Assembly (NCBI GenBank): GCA_020850755.1
Contig: JADZEB010000001.1
Span: forward strand, 124,001 to 188,000
Origin: Alphaproteobacteria bacterium
GTDB lineage: Bacteria > Pseudomonadota > Alphaproteobacteria > Acetobacterales > Acetobacteraceae
Length of the DNA: 64,000 nt
Direction of reading: 5' to 3'
Below the pieces are notes generated by a model. That model ran no database searches, had not been told where the DNA came from, and saw nothing but the letters and a program-made list of their open reading frames with translations. The translations under genes were made by a program, and so were the position numbers. Shown here piece by piece: positions 10,346 through 18,447 of the stretch (position 1 is its first letter; every line of letters begins with the position of its first letter).

Positions 10346-11602
10346 CTACTCGGCCACCATCTCGATCGCCAGGTTGCGCAGTATCTCCGCCACCTTGCGG
10401 ATCATGGCGAGGTCGGTACCCGGCCCGGAGGGCAGGCACAGGCCGCGATGGTGCAAATCGTGCGCGTTGCGGTTGGCGGCTGCCCACTCGGCCACGCCGG
10501 GAACCTTGGCGAAGGCCGGCAGCGACGAGAGCGGGTAGAAGAACGGGCGCGAGGACACGCCGGCATCGGCCAGGCGCTTGACCAGTTCCGCACGTCGCGT
10601 GACCAGCGGCTCCTCGAGCATGGCGGTGGTCATCCAGAAGACCGAGCGGTCCTCCTCGTAGCCGGGATTCATGCGCAGGCCGGGCACGTTGGACAGCACC
10701 GAGCGGTAGACGCCAAGCACCTCGCGCTTGCGCTCGACGATATCGTCGAGCCGGCGCAGCTGCGCCCGCGCCAGCGCACCCTGCAGGTCGCTCATGCGGT
10801 AGCGCTGGCCGATCTCGGTCTGGTACATCGGCAGACCGTCGGGCGCCTTGCCGTGGTCGCGCAGCGTCGCGGCGCGGCGATAGAAGCCGGGATCGTCGGT
10901 CAGCAGCACGCCGCCTTCGCCCGAGGTGATGGTCTTGTTGCCGGCGAAGCTGAAGATCGACATGTGGCCGAACGAACCGGCCATGCGCCCCTCGATATGC
11001 GCGCCCATGGCCTGGGCGGCATCCTCGATCAGGATCAGGCCGCGCTGCTTGCAGAAGGCTTCCAGCGCGTCCCAGTCGGGCAGGTTGCCCATCAGGTCCA
11101 CCACCACCACGGCCTTGGTGCGCGGCGTGACCAGGTGGCGGATCGTCTCGACGCTAAGGCAGCCATTGGCCGCCTCGACATCGGCGAAGACGGGCGTCGC
11201 GCCCACCCACACCACCGGCGCGGCGCTGCCGATCCAGGTGGCGTCGGGGACGATCACCTCGTCGCCAGGGCCGATCTCGGCCGCCAGCATGGCAAGGTGG
11301 ATCGCGGCGCTGCCGGAACAGGTGGAGAGCGCAAAGCGACGGTCCAGACGCTCTGCCACATCCGCTTCGAACAGGCGCGTGTACTTGTAGGCGTTGACAC
11401 CCCAGGACGTGCGGACGGCGGCTGCAACCTCGGCAACGTCACTGTCGTCGATCCAGGGTTCCGCGATCGGAATCGTGGTCGGGGCGCCGGTCGTCGACGT
11501 CGTCGTGGAGGTGAGCACGGGGGCAATCTTCTCGTTCGCGGGTTCAGGCCTGTCTCCGGATCTGTGTCGCAATGGCAGTTTCACCAGCGCTACATTCGTC
11601 AT
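10346..11602 (-). CDS. DegT/DnrJ/EryC1/StrS aminotransferase (perosamine synthase-like)
   Basis: 418 residues from the ATG at 11602, preceded by GAAGGA; an in-frame ATG nine codons upstream lacks a better site. This is a PLP-dependent fold-type I enzyme that transfers an amino group to a nucleotide-linked keto-sugar. The PLP lysine is in SFAGNKTITSGEGG (about residue 215), and LILIEDAAQAMGA carries the cofactor-binding Asp. EPWIDDSDVAEVAAAV resembles the N-terminus of GDP-perosamine synthases, but substrate cannot be assigned from sequence alone. It is monocistronic, with an AT-rich leader upstream and a hairpin terminator downstream. Likely role: surface polysaccharide (O-antigen/EPS) sugar synthesis or decoration. 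Confidence 0.85.
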   Translation of the reverse strand: MTNVALVKLPLRHRSGDRPEPANEKIAPVLTSTTTSTTGAPTTIPIAEPWIDDSDVAEVAAAVRTSWGVNAYKYTRLFEADVAERLDRRFALSTCSGSAAIHLAMLAAEIGPGDEVIVPDATWIGSAAPVVWVGATPVFADVEAANGCLSVETIRHLVTPRTKAVVVVDLMGNLPDWDALEAFCKQRGLILIEDAAQAMGAHIEGRMAGSFGHMSIFSFAGNKTITSGEGGVLLTDDPGFYRRAATLRDHGKAPDGLPMYQTEIGQRYRMSDLQGALARAQLRRLDDIVERKREVLGVYRSVLSNVPGLRMNPGYEEDRSVFWMTTAMLEEPLVTRRAELVKRLADAGVSSRPFFYPLSSLPAFAKVPGVAEWAAANRNAHDLHHRGLCLPSGPGTDLAMIRKVAEILRNLAIEMVAE

Positions 11603-11910
11603 CGGTCCTTCCTCGCGTTGGGCCCCCACCCCCGCACTCTGTTATTAACTAATGTTCATCAATCGCGTTTCACGATTCAAGCAAAAAGCCATAGGTCTCA
11701 TTATTAGGACGTCACGGCGGCCGCAGCCCCGGTGATTCTCATCGACTGAGGCAATGTCCGAGATCTGCTTCGCTGGAACGGCGAGTATTCGGCAAGACCT
11801 ATCGCCGATTTGGATAATGTCATTCCGGGCGCATATCCGTTGCCGCGCGGCGCCCACGCAACCATCGGCGCGCCGATAAAAATATCATACGAATCAATGG
11901 GATATTCGGG
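11603..11910. other. Gene-free AT-richer leader of the aminotransferase gene
   Basis: About 300 bases with visibly lower GC (for example GTTATTAACTAATG and AAAAATATCATACG). A 70-codon minus-strand frame (11645-11857) exists, but it has no ribosome binding site and no recognisable domain. The low GC and position fit the promoter and 5' UTR of the minus-strand aminotransferase. I could not define clear -35/-10 boxes. Confidence 0.45.
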
Positions 11911-12414
11911 CTAGTCGGCGCCGCGCCGTGCGGGCTCCGGATAAAGCGGCGTGGTCAAACGCAGGCCCAGTCCGACATCATCGAGCAGGCGCGGCCGCTC
12001 CCCGGCGCGTTCGAGGTCGCGCTCGAGCTGCTCGATCGCCGGTCGCGGCCGCGGACCGGTCAGCAGCAGGCGCGCCCCGTCCGGCATGGTCCCGAGCGGC
12101 AGGACGGGTGGCTGGGCGGGGTCCGCCACCACGCTGCTGCCGGGCGCGAGCGGCAGGTTCAGGGCGCCGTTGCGGTCGGGCCGGTCGCGGCCGGGCTCGC
12201 CGGGCAGGCACAGCAGGCCGCCCTGCGGCGAGGGTGGGCGCTGCGGGTCGCACAGGGCATCGCGCCGCCATTGCAAGGCCGTGGCGGGGGCGGAAAGCAG
12301 GATTGCCGTCAGGGCGATGCACAGGCAGAGGGCGGGCAAGGCGGCGGCCCGGCCCGCGCGGCGCGCCGCGTCCGGCCAGCCTATCCCACAAAGTTGGTCT
12401 GGCGCCGATGCCAC
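11911..12414 (-). CDS. Hypothetical exported small protein
   Basis: 167 residues from the ATG at 12414. There is a short polar N-terminus, then a hydrophobic segment (AAALPALCLCIALTAILLSA) ending ATA-LQW that looks like a signal peptide or anchor. The mature part is Pro/Arg-rich with CDPQRPPSPQGGLLCLPGEP near its start and an amphipathic charged helix near the end. I recognise no domain. The start is uncertain because several in-frame codons are possible. Coding status is plausible from the signal-peptide-like N-terminus, but homology was not tested. Confidence 0.5.
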   Translation of the reverse strand: MASAPDQLCGIGWPDAARRAGRAAALPALCLCIALTAILLSAPATALQWRRDALCDPQRPPSPQGGLLCLPGEPGRDRPDRNGALNLPLAPGSSVVADPAQPPVLPLGTMPDGARLLLTGPRPRPAIEQLERDLERAGERPRLLDDVGLGLRLTTPLYPEPARRGAD

Positions 12415-12525
12415 CCGGCTTCTTCTCCCGCATCCGTGGCGAGGTGAATCCCCGACCCGCAGTATAAGAGATAGCCACGAAGAAGTGGCAGGATTGTGAA
12501 TGCGGGGGCGTTCAGGAAGCCGCGT

Positions 12526-13302
12526 TCAGGACGCTGCGGCGGCCGGGCGGACGCGATAGGCGATCGAGCTCGACCCCAGGAGGCGCGCCAGCCGTTGCCG
12601 GGTGGCCAGGGACAGGCCGCCGCCGCGCAACAGATAGCCGGTGTAGAACAGGCCGAGCGGCCGGGCCGCCTCGACCGTCCAGCCGGCGGCGCCGAAGCGG
12701 GCACGCCAGTGGCGGAGCGAGAAGCGCCAATGCTCGGAGAGCATGGTCCCGTCCTCGCCATGGCGCTCGGTGGCCAGGGCAAGGCGCAGGAGCCGGCCAG
12801 GGCCGCGCCGCCTGGGCGCGTCGGTTTCGCTGTCCGGGGCGAGCGCGCCCGGCGCGCGCCGCCCGCGCAGGAAGCCCCCCGCCAGCCGCGGCAGGGCCGG
12901 GTAGTGGGCGAGCATGGTCCAGAAGCGCCAGCTTGCCGAGGGCATGACATGGATCGCCACCCCGCCCGGGCGCAGCACGCGGGCCAGCTCCGCCTGGTAG
13001 GCGGGGAAGGCGGCAATGTGCTCCATCACATGCGAGGAGTAGATCAGCCCGGCCGAGGCATCGGGCAGCGGCAGGCGGGCGCCATCATAGCGCTCGACCG
13101 GAAAAACGGTCGCGTGCGGCACCGCCACGTCGAAGGCCCGCACCGCGCCGAAACGCGCGGCGAGGGCGGCGGCCACCCGCCCCTCGGCGGCGCCGATCTC
13201 CACCGTCAGGGCCGGGGCGAAGCCATCGGGCAGCAGGGCGAGCGCGCCGGAGAGCTCGGCCAGCCGCAGGGCGCCGAGGTATGCGGATGCCGCCTCGTTC
13301 AC
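12526..13302 (-). CDS. Class I SAM-dependent methyltransferase
   Basis: 258 residues from a GTG at 13302 (GGAA lies just upstream). The longer in-frame region upstream runs into the kup promoter and is rejected. Motif I is VEIGAAEGRVAAALAARFG, and post-motif residues AFDV and LPLPDASAGLIYSSHVMEHI are typical of Methyltransf_11 enzymes. LARVLRPGGVAIHVMP is motif III. The C-terminal half is variable with Arg-rich stretches. It transfers a methyl group from S-adenosylmethionine to an unknown acceptor. It is divergent from kup, with 194 bases between their starts. Confidence 0.7.
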   Translation of the reverse strand: MNEAASAYLGALRLAELSGALALLPDGFAPALTVEIGAAEGRVAAALAARFGAVRAFDVAVPHATVFPVERYDGARLPLPDASAGLIYSSHVMEHIAAFPAYQAELARVLRPGGVAIHVMPSASWRFWTMLAHYPALPRLAGGFLRGRRAPGALAPDSETDAPRRRGPGRLLRLALATERHGEDGTMLSEHWRFSLRHWRARFGAAGWTVEAARPLGLFYTGYLLRGGGLSLATRQRLARLLGSSSIAYRVRPAAAAS

Positions 13303-13496
13303 GGCACGTTCCGGGTATTCATGCGCCTCATGCCCTGGCGGCGTTCCTGCCTTGCCCAGTCTGGTCTTGCCGAAGGCGCCGGAGCATGGGCTAGAGTGCC
13401 GCCCGGCGCAACCGCCCCCCGGCCCGGAGGCCGCCGGGGCGGGAAGCGCCCGCTCTTGTTGTTCCCGCCTCCCGCCTTGCCTGGAGCATCCCCCGC

Positions 13497-15407
13497 GTGA
13501 GCACTTCCCCCGCCGCGTCCCCGAACGGTCATGACGGCGCCGCGGACCGGTCCCGCGAGATGGGCGTGCTGCTCGCCGCGCTGGGCGTGGTGTTCGGCGA
13601 TATCGGCACTTCGCCCCTCTATGCCTTGCGCGCCAGCCTGACCACCGTTCCCGACCTTGCACTGACGCCGGCCAAGGTGCTCGGCGTGCTCAGCCTGATC
13701 GTCTGGTCGCTGATCATGGTGGTGGCGGTGAAGTACATCGCCGTGATCATGCGCGCCGACAACAAGGGCGAGGGCGGCATCATGGCGCTGATGGCGCTCG
13801 CCGTGCGCGTGACGCCCGAGGGCCGTTCGCGGGTGCTGGTGGTGGCGGCCGGCATCGTCGGTGCCGCGCTGTTCTTCGGCGACGGCGTGATCACGCCGGC
13901 GATCTCGGTCCTGTCGGCGGTAGAGGGCCTGCGCGTCGTTTCGCCCGCCTTCGAGCATCTGGTGGTGCCCTTGTCGCTCCTGGTGCTGATCGCCCTGTTC
14001 GCCGCGCAGCGCTTCGGCACCGGCAGCGTGGGCGGCGTGTTCGGGCCGGTCTGCGCGGTGTGGTTCGCGGTGCTGGCCCTGCTGGGAATCGCCGAGATCG
14101 TGCGCCATCCGCAGGTGCTGGCCGCGCTCTCGCCGCACTACGCGATCGCCTTCGTGCTGGAGCACGGGGTGAAGGCGTTCCTGGTCCTGGGCGGGGTCGT
14201 GCTGGCGATCACCGGCGGCGAGGCGCTCTATGCCGACATGGGCCATTTCGGCCGCCGCCCGATCGCGATCACCTGGTTCTGCTATGTCATGCCCTGCCTG
14301 CTCCTGAACTATTTCGGCCAGGGCGCCTTGTTGATCGCCAACCCGGCGGCGATCGAGAACCCGTTCTATCTGCTGGCGCCGTCCTGGTTCCGCCTGCCGC
14401 TCGTGTTCCTGTCCACGGCGGCTACCGTGATCGCCAGCCAGGCGGTGATCTCGGGCGCCTTCTCGATCGCGCGCCAGGCGATGCTGCTCGGCTATTTCCC
14501 GCGCCTGATCGTGCACCACACCTCGGAGACGGAGCGCGGGCAGGTCTATATCCCGCAGATCAACGCCGCCCTGCTGCTGGGCGTGGTGTTCCTGGTCCTG
14601 GCCTTCCGCTCCTCCGACGCGCTGGCGGCGGCCTACGGCATCGCCGTGACCGCGACGATGACCGTGGACAGCGTGCTGGCGGCGATCGTGGCCGGCGGCA
14701 TCTGGGGCTGGGCGACCTTCCTGGTGGTGCCTGTGTTCGGCGTCTTCCTGCTGGTCGATCTGGCCTTCTTCACCGCGACCGCGCTCAAGTTCCTCGAGGG
14801 CGGCTGGTTCCCGGTGATCCTGGGTCTGGCCATGTTCGCCCTGATGAGCACCTGGCGGCAGGGGCGCGACATCCTCTACACCAAGTGGCGCCAGGAAAGC
14901 CTGCCGCTCGCCTCCTTCGTTGCACGCCTGCCGCAGAGCAGCCACATCATCCGCGTGCCGGGCACCGCCGTGTTCATGACCGGCAATCCCGACTATGTGC
15001 CCTCGGCCCTGATGCACAATCTCAAGCACAACAAGGTGCTGCACGAGCGGGTGGTGTTCGTGAATGTCGCCACCGAGGACGTGCCCGAGGTGCCGGCCGC
15101 CGCCCGCGCGACGCTGGAGGAGCTCGGCCCCGGCATCCATCGCGTGCGGCTGCGCTACGGTTTCAAGGAGACGCCCAACGTGCCGCGTGCCCTGCAGGGC
15201 CTGCGCCCGCAGGGGCTCGACATCCGGCCGATGGAAACCAGCTTCTTCCTCGGCCGCGACACGCTGGTGCAGGCGATGGTGCCGCGCATGCCGGCCTGGC
15301 GCGAATGGCTGTTCATCGCCATGGCGCGCAACGCCGTGCCGGCGACCGAGTTCTTCCGCATCCCGACCGACCGGGTGGTGGAACTGGGCGTGCAGGTGGC
15401 GATCTGA
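13497..15407 (+). CDS. kup: Kup-type low-affinity potassium uptake protein
   Basis: 636 residues from a GTG at 13497 (GGAG about ten bases upstream); the length is normal for the family. The signature GVVFGDIGTSPLYALR is at about residue 30, followed by 12 predicted membrane helices and a soluble C-terminal domain from about residue 460 (MTGNPDYVPSALMHNLKHN, VVFVNVATEDVP). It is an inner-membrane H+/K+ symporter that takes up K+. The long minus-strand frame overlapping it is a codon-bias shadow. Confidence 0.95.
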   Translation: MSTSPAASPNGHDGAADRSREMGVLLAALGVVFGDIGTSPLYALRASLTTVPDLALTPAKVLGVLSLIVWSLIMVVAVKYIAVIMRADNKGEGGIMALMALAVRVTPEGRSRVLVVAAGIVGAALFFGDGVITPAISVLSAVEGLRVVSPAFEHLVVPLSLLVLIALFAAQRFGTGSVGGVFGPVCAVWFAVLALLGIAEIVRHPQVLAALSPHYAIAFVLEHGVKAFLVLGGVVLAITGGEALYADMGHFGRRPIAITWFCYVMPCLLLNYFGQGALLIANPAAIENPFYLLAPSWFRLPLVFLSTAATVIASQAVISGAFSIARQAMLLGYFPRLIVHHTSETERGQVYIPQINAALLLGVVFLVLAFRSSDALAAAYGIAVTATMTVDSVLAAIVAGGIWGWATFLVVPVFGVFLLVDLAFFTATALKFLEGGWFPVILGLAMFALMSTWRQGRDILYTKWRQESLPLASFVARLPQSSHIIRVPGTAVFMTGNPDYVPSALMHNLKHNKVLHERVVFVNVATEDVPEVPAAARATLEELGPGIHRVRLRYGFKETPNVPRALQGLRPQGLDIRPMETSFFLGRDTLVQAMVPRMPAWREWLFIAMARNAVPATEFFRIPTDRVVELGVQVAI

Positions 15408-15512
15408 GCGGCAGCGGGCGGGGCGGCAATACCGCGCCAGACTTGATCCAGATCATCGCCGCGGCACGCGCGCCTTGCCAGCATGGCGCCGACACGAAAG
15501 GAGCAGTTCGTC

Positions 15513-15872
15513 ATGGTACGGCTTTACACGGTTCGTATGGAACTCGCGCGCAACCCGGGCTTCCCGGATGGATCGGCCGCGCGCGGCTACGACCTGCACG
15601 TGCCGCTGACCGCCGACGGCCATCTCGATGTCGAGGGCTGGCGCGCGCGCAAGGCCGAATGCACCGTGCGCCGCTTCTGGCCCGACGAGCCCGACCATAA
15701 CGGCAACCTGATCCATGGCCGGCATGGCTGGGCCTTCTCCTACGAGCCGGGCGAGGATGACGACGAGCCCTTGTTCAAGCTCGACGGCCATGCCTTCCGC
15801 GTCGGCGAGTATGTCACCGTGCGCGAGACCGATGGCGACAACCTGACCTTCCGCATCGTCTCCGTCCGCTAG
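15513..15872 (+). CDS. Conserved hypothetical protein
   Basis: 119 residues. The ATG at 15513 follows AAAGGAG at ideal spacing. It is a small acidic soluble protein with no signal peptide or membrane segment (RLYTVRMELARNPGFPDG, ARGYDLHVPLTADGHLD, HGRHGWAFSYEPGEDDDEP). I recall similar proteins as uncharacterised in Alphaproteobacteria but cannot name a domain. It lies 105 bases after kup and 48 before the next gene, so a shared transcript is possible. Confidence 0.7.
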   Translation: MVRLYTVRMELARNPGFPDGSAARGYDLHVPLTADGHLDVEGWRARKAECTVRRFWPDEPDHNGNLIHGRHGWAFSYEPGEDDDEPLFKLDGHAFRVGEYVTVRETDGDNLTFRIVSVR

Positions 15873-15920
15873 CGCCGGGCAGGATTCCGGCACCCCTTCC
15901 AACCCCGAACAGGACCTGTC

Positions 15921-16313
15921 ATGAGCCACTTCCACGCCGTTGTCTGGATCGATCATCGCGAAGCGCGCGTCTTCCACATCAGCGAAGCGGATGTCGAGAA
16001 GCAGGTCGTGCGCAGCCACGCCCCGGACCGGCAGCTTCACCACCATCACGGCAGCGTCTCGGGCAAGCGAGCGAAGGTCGAGGACTCCTTCCTGCACGAG
16101 GTGGTGGAGGCGCTGAAGGGCGCCAAGGAATGGCTGATCCTCGGGCCCGGCAGCGCCAAGCTCGAACTGGTCAAGCATATCCAGCGCCATGACGCGAAGC
16201 TGGCCGACAGGGTGGTCGGGGTGGAAAGCGCCGACCATCCGAGCGACGGGCAGATCACCGCCCATGCGCGCGACTACTTCGCCGTCTACGATCGGACCAT
16301 TCCGCAGCGCTGA
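15921..16313 (+). CDS. Conserved protein of the eRF1-like 'translational machinery protein' group
   Basis: 130 residues; AGGA precedes the ATG at 15921. The N-terminus HAVVWIDHREARVFHI and the later KEWLILGPGSAKLELVKHIQ match small proteins annotated as translational machinery or host-attachment-like proteins related to the central domain of release factor eRF1/Pelota. A His-rich patch (QLHHHHGS) follows residue 35. No experimental role is established. It follows the small gene at 15513 on the same strand. Confidence 0.6.
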   Translation: MSHFHAVVWIDHREARVFHISEADVEKQVVRSHAPDRQLHHHHGSVSGKRAKVEDSFLHEVVEALKGAKEWLILGPGSAKLELVKHIQRHDAKLADRVVGVESADHPSDGQITAHARDYFAVYDRTIPQR

Positions 16314-16413
16314 GGGCAAGCAGGGGCACGCCTGGCCGGAAATCGGCGGCACCGGCGGAACCAACGGGGGCAGGAGCAGGGGAAGGACGCCGCAGGGGAA
16401 AGGAGCGCCCCGC

Positions 16414-17067
16414 ATGCTGCCTTTCACGACCGACGCCTTCTTCGCGCTGTTCGCCGAATACAACCGGACGCTCTGGCCGACCCACGTCGCCACCTGGGGC
16501 CTGGGCCTGATTGCGCTTGCACCCCTGCTGCGCCGCGACCGGGCGGGCGTGGCCTCGGCCGTGGCGGCGGGCGCGCTGGCGCTGTTGTGGGCGGTGAACG
16601 CGACCGCCTATCACCTCGCCTTCTTCACCCGCATCAACCCGGCGGCCTGGGGGTTCGGGGCCCTGTTCCTGGCCCAGGCCGCCGTCTTTGCCATGCTGGG
16701 CGTCGCCGGCAGCCGCTTGCGCTTCGCTTGGCGGGGCGGTGCCGCCGGCCTCGCGGGCGCGGTGGCGATCCTCTACGCGTTGGTGGCCTATCCGCTGATC
16801 GGCTGGGCGCTCGGCCATGGCTGGCCAGGGGCGCCGGTGTTCGGCATGGCCCCCTGCCCCACCGTCATCTTCACGATCGGGCTCCTGCTCTGTGCCGAGC
16901 GGCCGCTGCCAGCGCTGGCCGCCGTGATCCCGCTGCTCTGGGCCGTGATCGGCGGCAGCGCCTCCTGGCTGCTGTCGGTGCCGGAGGATCTCGGCCTGCC
17001 GGCGGCCGGCCTTGCCTTGCTCGCGCGGTTGCTGGCCGAGCGGGCGCGCCGGCTATCGCCCGGCTGA
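16414..17067 (+). CDS. DUF6064 family multi-pass membrane protein
   Basis: 217 residues from the ATG at 16414, which is preceded by a perfect AAAGGAG. The N-terminus LPFTTDAFFALFAEYNRTLWP is characteristic of DUF6064. About six hydrophobic helices follow and fill the protein (for example LGLIALAPLL, FGALFLAQAAVFAMLGVAG). Function unknown; inner-membrane location inferred. The 3' end overlaps the convergent hydrolase gene by 15 bases. Confidence 0.75.
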   Translation: MLPFTTDAFFALFAEYNRTLWPTHVATWGLGLIALAPLLRRDRAGVASAVAAGALALLWAVNATAYHLAFFTRINPAAWGFGALFLAQAAVFAMLGVAGSRLRFAWRGGAAGLAGAVAILYALVAYPLIGWALGHGWPGAPVFGMAPCPTVIFTIGLLLCAERPLPALAAVIPLLWAVIGGSASWLLSVPEDLGLPAAGLALLARLLAERARRLSPG

Positions 17068-17811
17068 GGCGCCGTCCGGCTCGGGCGCGGCCAGGGCAAG
17101 GGCGATGATCCGCCGCGCCTCGATGCTGCCGCCCATCACGGTGTGGTGGCTCTCGATCTCGCGGCTGGTCACGCCGGGGCCGGCATCGGGGATGCAGGCG
17201 CGCCAGGGCACGATCCCGTCGCGGCGCGAATAGCAGGCGATCAGCGGCACGGGCGGGGTTTCGGCCAGCGCCGCCGGGTCGCCGAGATAGCGCGGGTCGA
17301 AGGCGCGCTTGAGCGGCCAGACCAGCGGGGCAAGCGGCGTCGGCAGCGGAAAGCGGAGCGGCGTGCCAAGGGTGACGACGAGCCGCACCAGATCGGGCCG
17401 TTCGCGCGCGAGTTCGCGGGCGAACAGGCCGCCGAGGGAGTGGCCGACCAGCGTCACTCGCTGGCCGCTGGTGGCATGGATAGCCAGGAGCCGGGCGCGG
17501 GCATGGGCAAGGGCGCGCGGCGTCGGGCCCCAGTTCACGCCCTTGCCCCAGCCCTGCGCGTCATGGCCCAGCGCGCAGAGGAATCGTACCAGCCCCGCCT
17601 GCATCCGGTCGCTGGTGAGGAAGCCGGGCAGCACCAGCACCGGGCGGCCATCGCCCCGCGGCAGGGCTTGGCCTATGGCGGCATTGCGCACGCCATCCGG
17701 CCGGCGGCGTGGCGGGCGCAGCAGCGCGCGCAGGAAGGCGCCGGTGTCGGCGGCGAAGGCGCGCAGGCCCGGCCCATCGCCCTTGCGCGGCAGGCGGACG
17801 AGATCAGTCAT
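17053..17811 (-). CDS. Alpha/beta hydrolase (esterase/lipase-like)
   Basis: 252 residues from the ATG at 17811 ([15 protein letters not shown]). The frame continues upstream through the tRNA-Ala gene, but that extension cannot be real. A strand with [14 protein letters not shown] is followed by the nucleophile elbow GHSLGG. The likely acid is the Asp in [10 protein letters not shown], and the His is in ESHHTVMGG, giving a full catalytic triad in order. No signal peptide is present, so it is probably cytoplasmic. Substrate unknown. The upstream tRNA lies about 100 bases away and is on the same strand. Confidence 0.75.
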   Translation of the reverse strand: MTDLVRLPRKGDGPGLRAFAADTGAFLRALLRPPRRRPDGVRNAAIGQALPRGDGRPVLVLPGFLTSDRMQAGLVRFLCALGHDAQGWGKGVNWGPTPRALAHARARLLAIHATSGQRVTLVGHSLGGLFARELARERPDLVRLVVTLGTPLRFPLPTPLAPLVWPLKRAFDPRYLGDPAALAETPPVPLIACYSRRDGIVPWRACIPDAGPGVTSREIESHHTVMGGSIEARRIIALALAAPEPDGASAGR

Positions 17812-17909
17812 CGGGGCTGGCCTGTGGCTGGCGCCGTGGCGGCGGCAGTGGCCGGGATCCAGAACGGCGAAGGGGTCCGGCGCGTCGCGCGCACCGGACC
17901 CCTTCGGAT

Positions 17910-17985
17910 TGGTGGAGCCAAGGGGAGTCGAACCCCTGACCTCCTGAATGCCATTCAGGCGCTCTCCCAACTGAGCTATGGCCCC
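17910..17985 (-). tRNA. tRNA-Ala (anticodon GGC)
   Basis: Read on the minus strand, the gene starts GGGGCCATAGCTCAGTTGGG and ends TTGGCTCCACCA with an encoded CCA. The acceptor stem GGGGCCA pairs with TGGCTCC (one G-T). The anticodon stem CCTGA/TCAGG encloses ATGGCAT, giving GGC, and the T arm AGGGG-TTCGACT-CCCCT is intact. It reads GCC codons, which are very common in this genome. Confidence 0.97.
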
Positions 17986-18447
17986 GCACGGGAAGGCCGG
18001 ATCGCTCCGGCCCGGGGCGGTGGGTTCCCCCGCCGCCCGAGGGCGCGGAAGATAGCCAGCACCCGGTGCCCAAGCAAGAGCCGTTTGTGCCATTTCCCCA
18101 CCTTCCTGGCGCGCGCGCGGCCGAAGCCGGTCCGGAGAGGCGCGGTGGAGGTGCGGGGGCGAGGTTGGCGACCGGGGCGGTTCGGCAGCGACCCTCGGCG
18201 GCCCCGGCCGGCCCGGCTTGCACGCCGAAGCTCGCGCGGCCTGCTATTGCCATCGGGCCGGCGCGGGAAGGCCCGGCGCGGGAAGGCCCGGCGCGGGAAG
18301 GCCCGGCGCGGGAAGGCCCGGCGCGGGAAGGCCCGGCGCGGCCCCGCGCTTGCGCCACGGGGGAAGCGGCGCGATCATGCCACCAGCCGAGCGCCCCGCC
18401 GCCCGCCGAGCGGGCCGCCAAACAGGCGCAGGCGAGGGAAGGGCTTC
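17986..18447. other. Gene-free region between tRNA-Ala and the acetoacetyl-CoA synthetase gene
   Basis: No gene is supported. The plus-strand frame of the synthetase remains open across this stretch, but its translation is Arg/Lys/Gly-rich low complexity and has no ribosome binding site until 18448. The region holds the promoter of tRNA-Ala on one side and the 15-bp tandem repeat (18256-18340) on the other. Confidence 0.6.
18256..18340. repeat. 15-bp tandem repeat, 5 full units plus a partial one
   Basis: The unit GCCCGGCGCGGGAAG is repeated at 271, 286, 301 and 316 (+18000), with a first variant unit GGCCGGCGCGGGAAG at 18256 and a partial unit at 18331-18340. Each unit contains the self-complementary CCCGGCGCGGG-type core. 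It lies about 110 bases upstream of the acetoacetyl-CoA synthetase start and may vary in copy number. Confidence 0.95.

Noticed and set aside
11645..11857. 70-codon minus-strand frame upstream of the aminotransferase
   Set aside because: It lies in the AT-rich leader, has no ribosome binding site or domain, and probably is 5' UTR sequence.
13301..13313. Possible ninth copy of the CTAG element (CGGCACGTTCCG)
   Set aside because: Only about 11 bases match the hairpin 1 end, there is no hairpin, linker or CTAG, and the site is at a gene start. It is probably chance.
13299..15140. 613-codon minus-strand frame opposite kup
   Set aside because: Kup has unmistakable signatures on the plus strand. 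The opposite frame is His/Gln/Arg-rich shadow sequence.
17812..18093. Extension of the alpha/beta hydrolase through tRNA-Ala
   Set aside because: The translated tRNA cannot be part of a protein. The ATG at 17811 gives a complete hydrolase.
18256..18340. CRISPR array
   Set aside because: Units are directly adjacent with no spacers, are only 15 bp and have no cas genes nearby. It is a simple tandem repeat; the same applies to the other short arrays.
17143..18447. N-terminal extension of acetoacetyl-CoA synthetase through the hydrolase and tRNA genes
   Set aside because: The open frame passes antisense through the tRNA and the tandem repeat, lacks a ribosome binding site, and would more than double the enzyme length. 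The ATG at 18448 fits the family.
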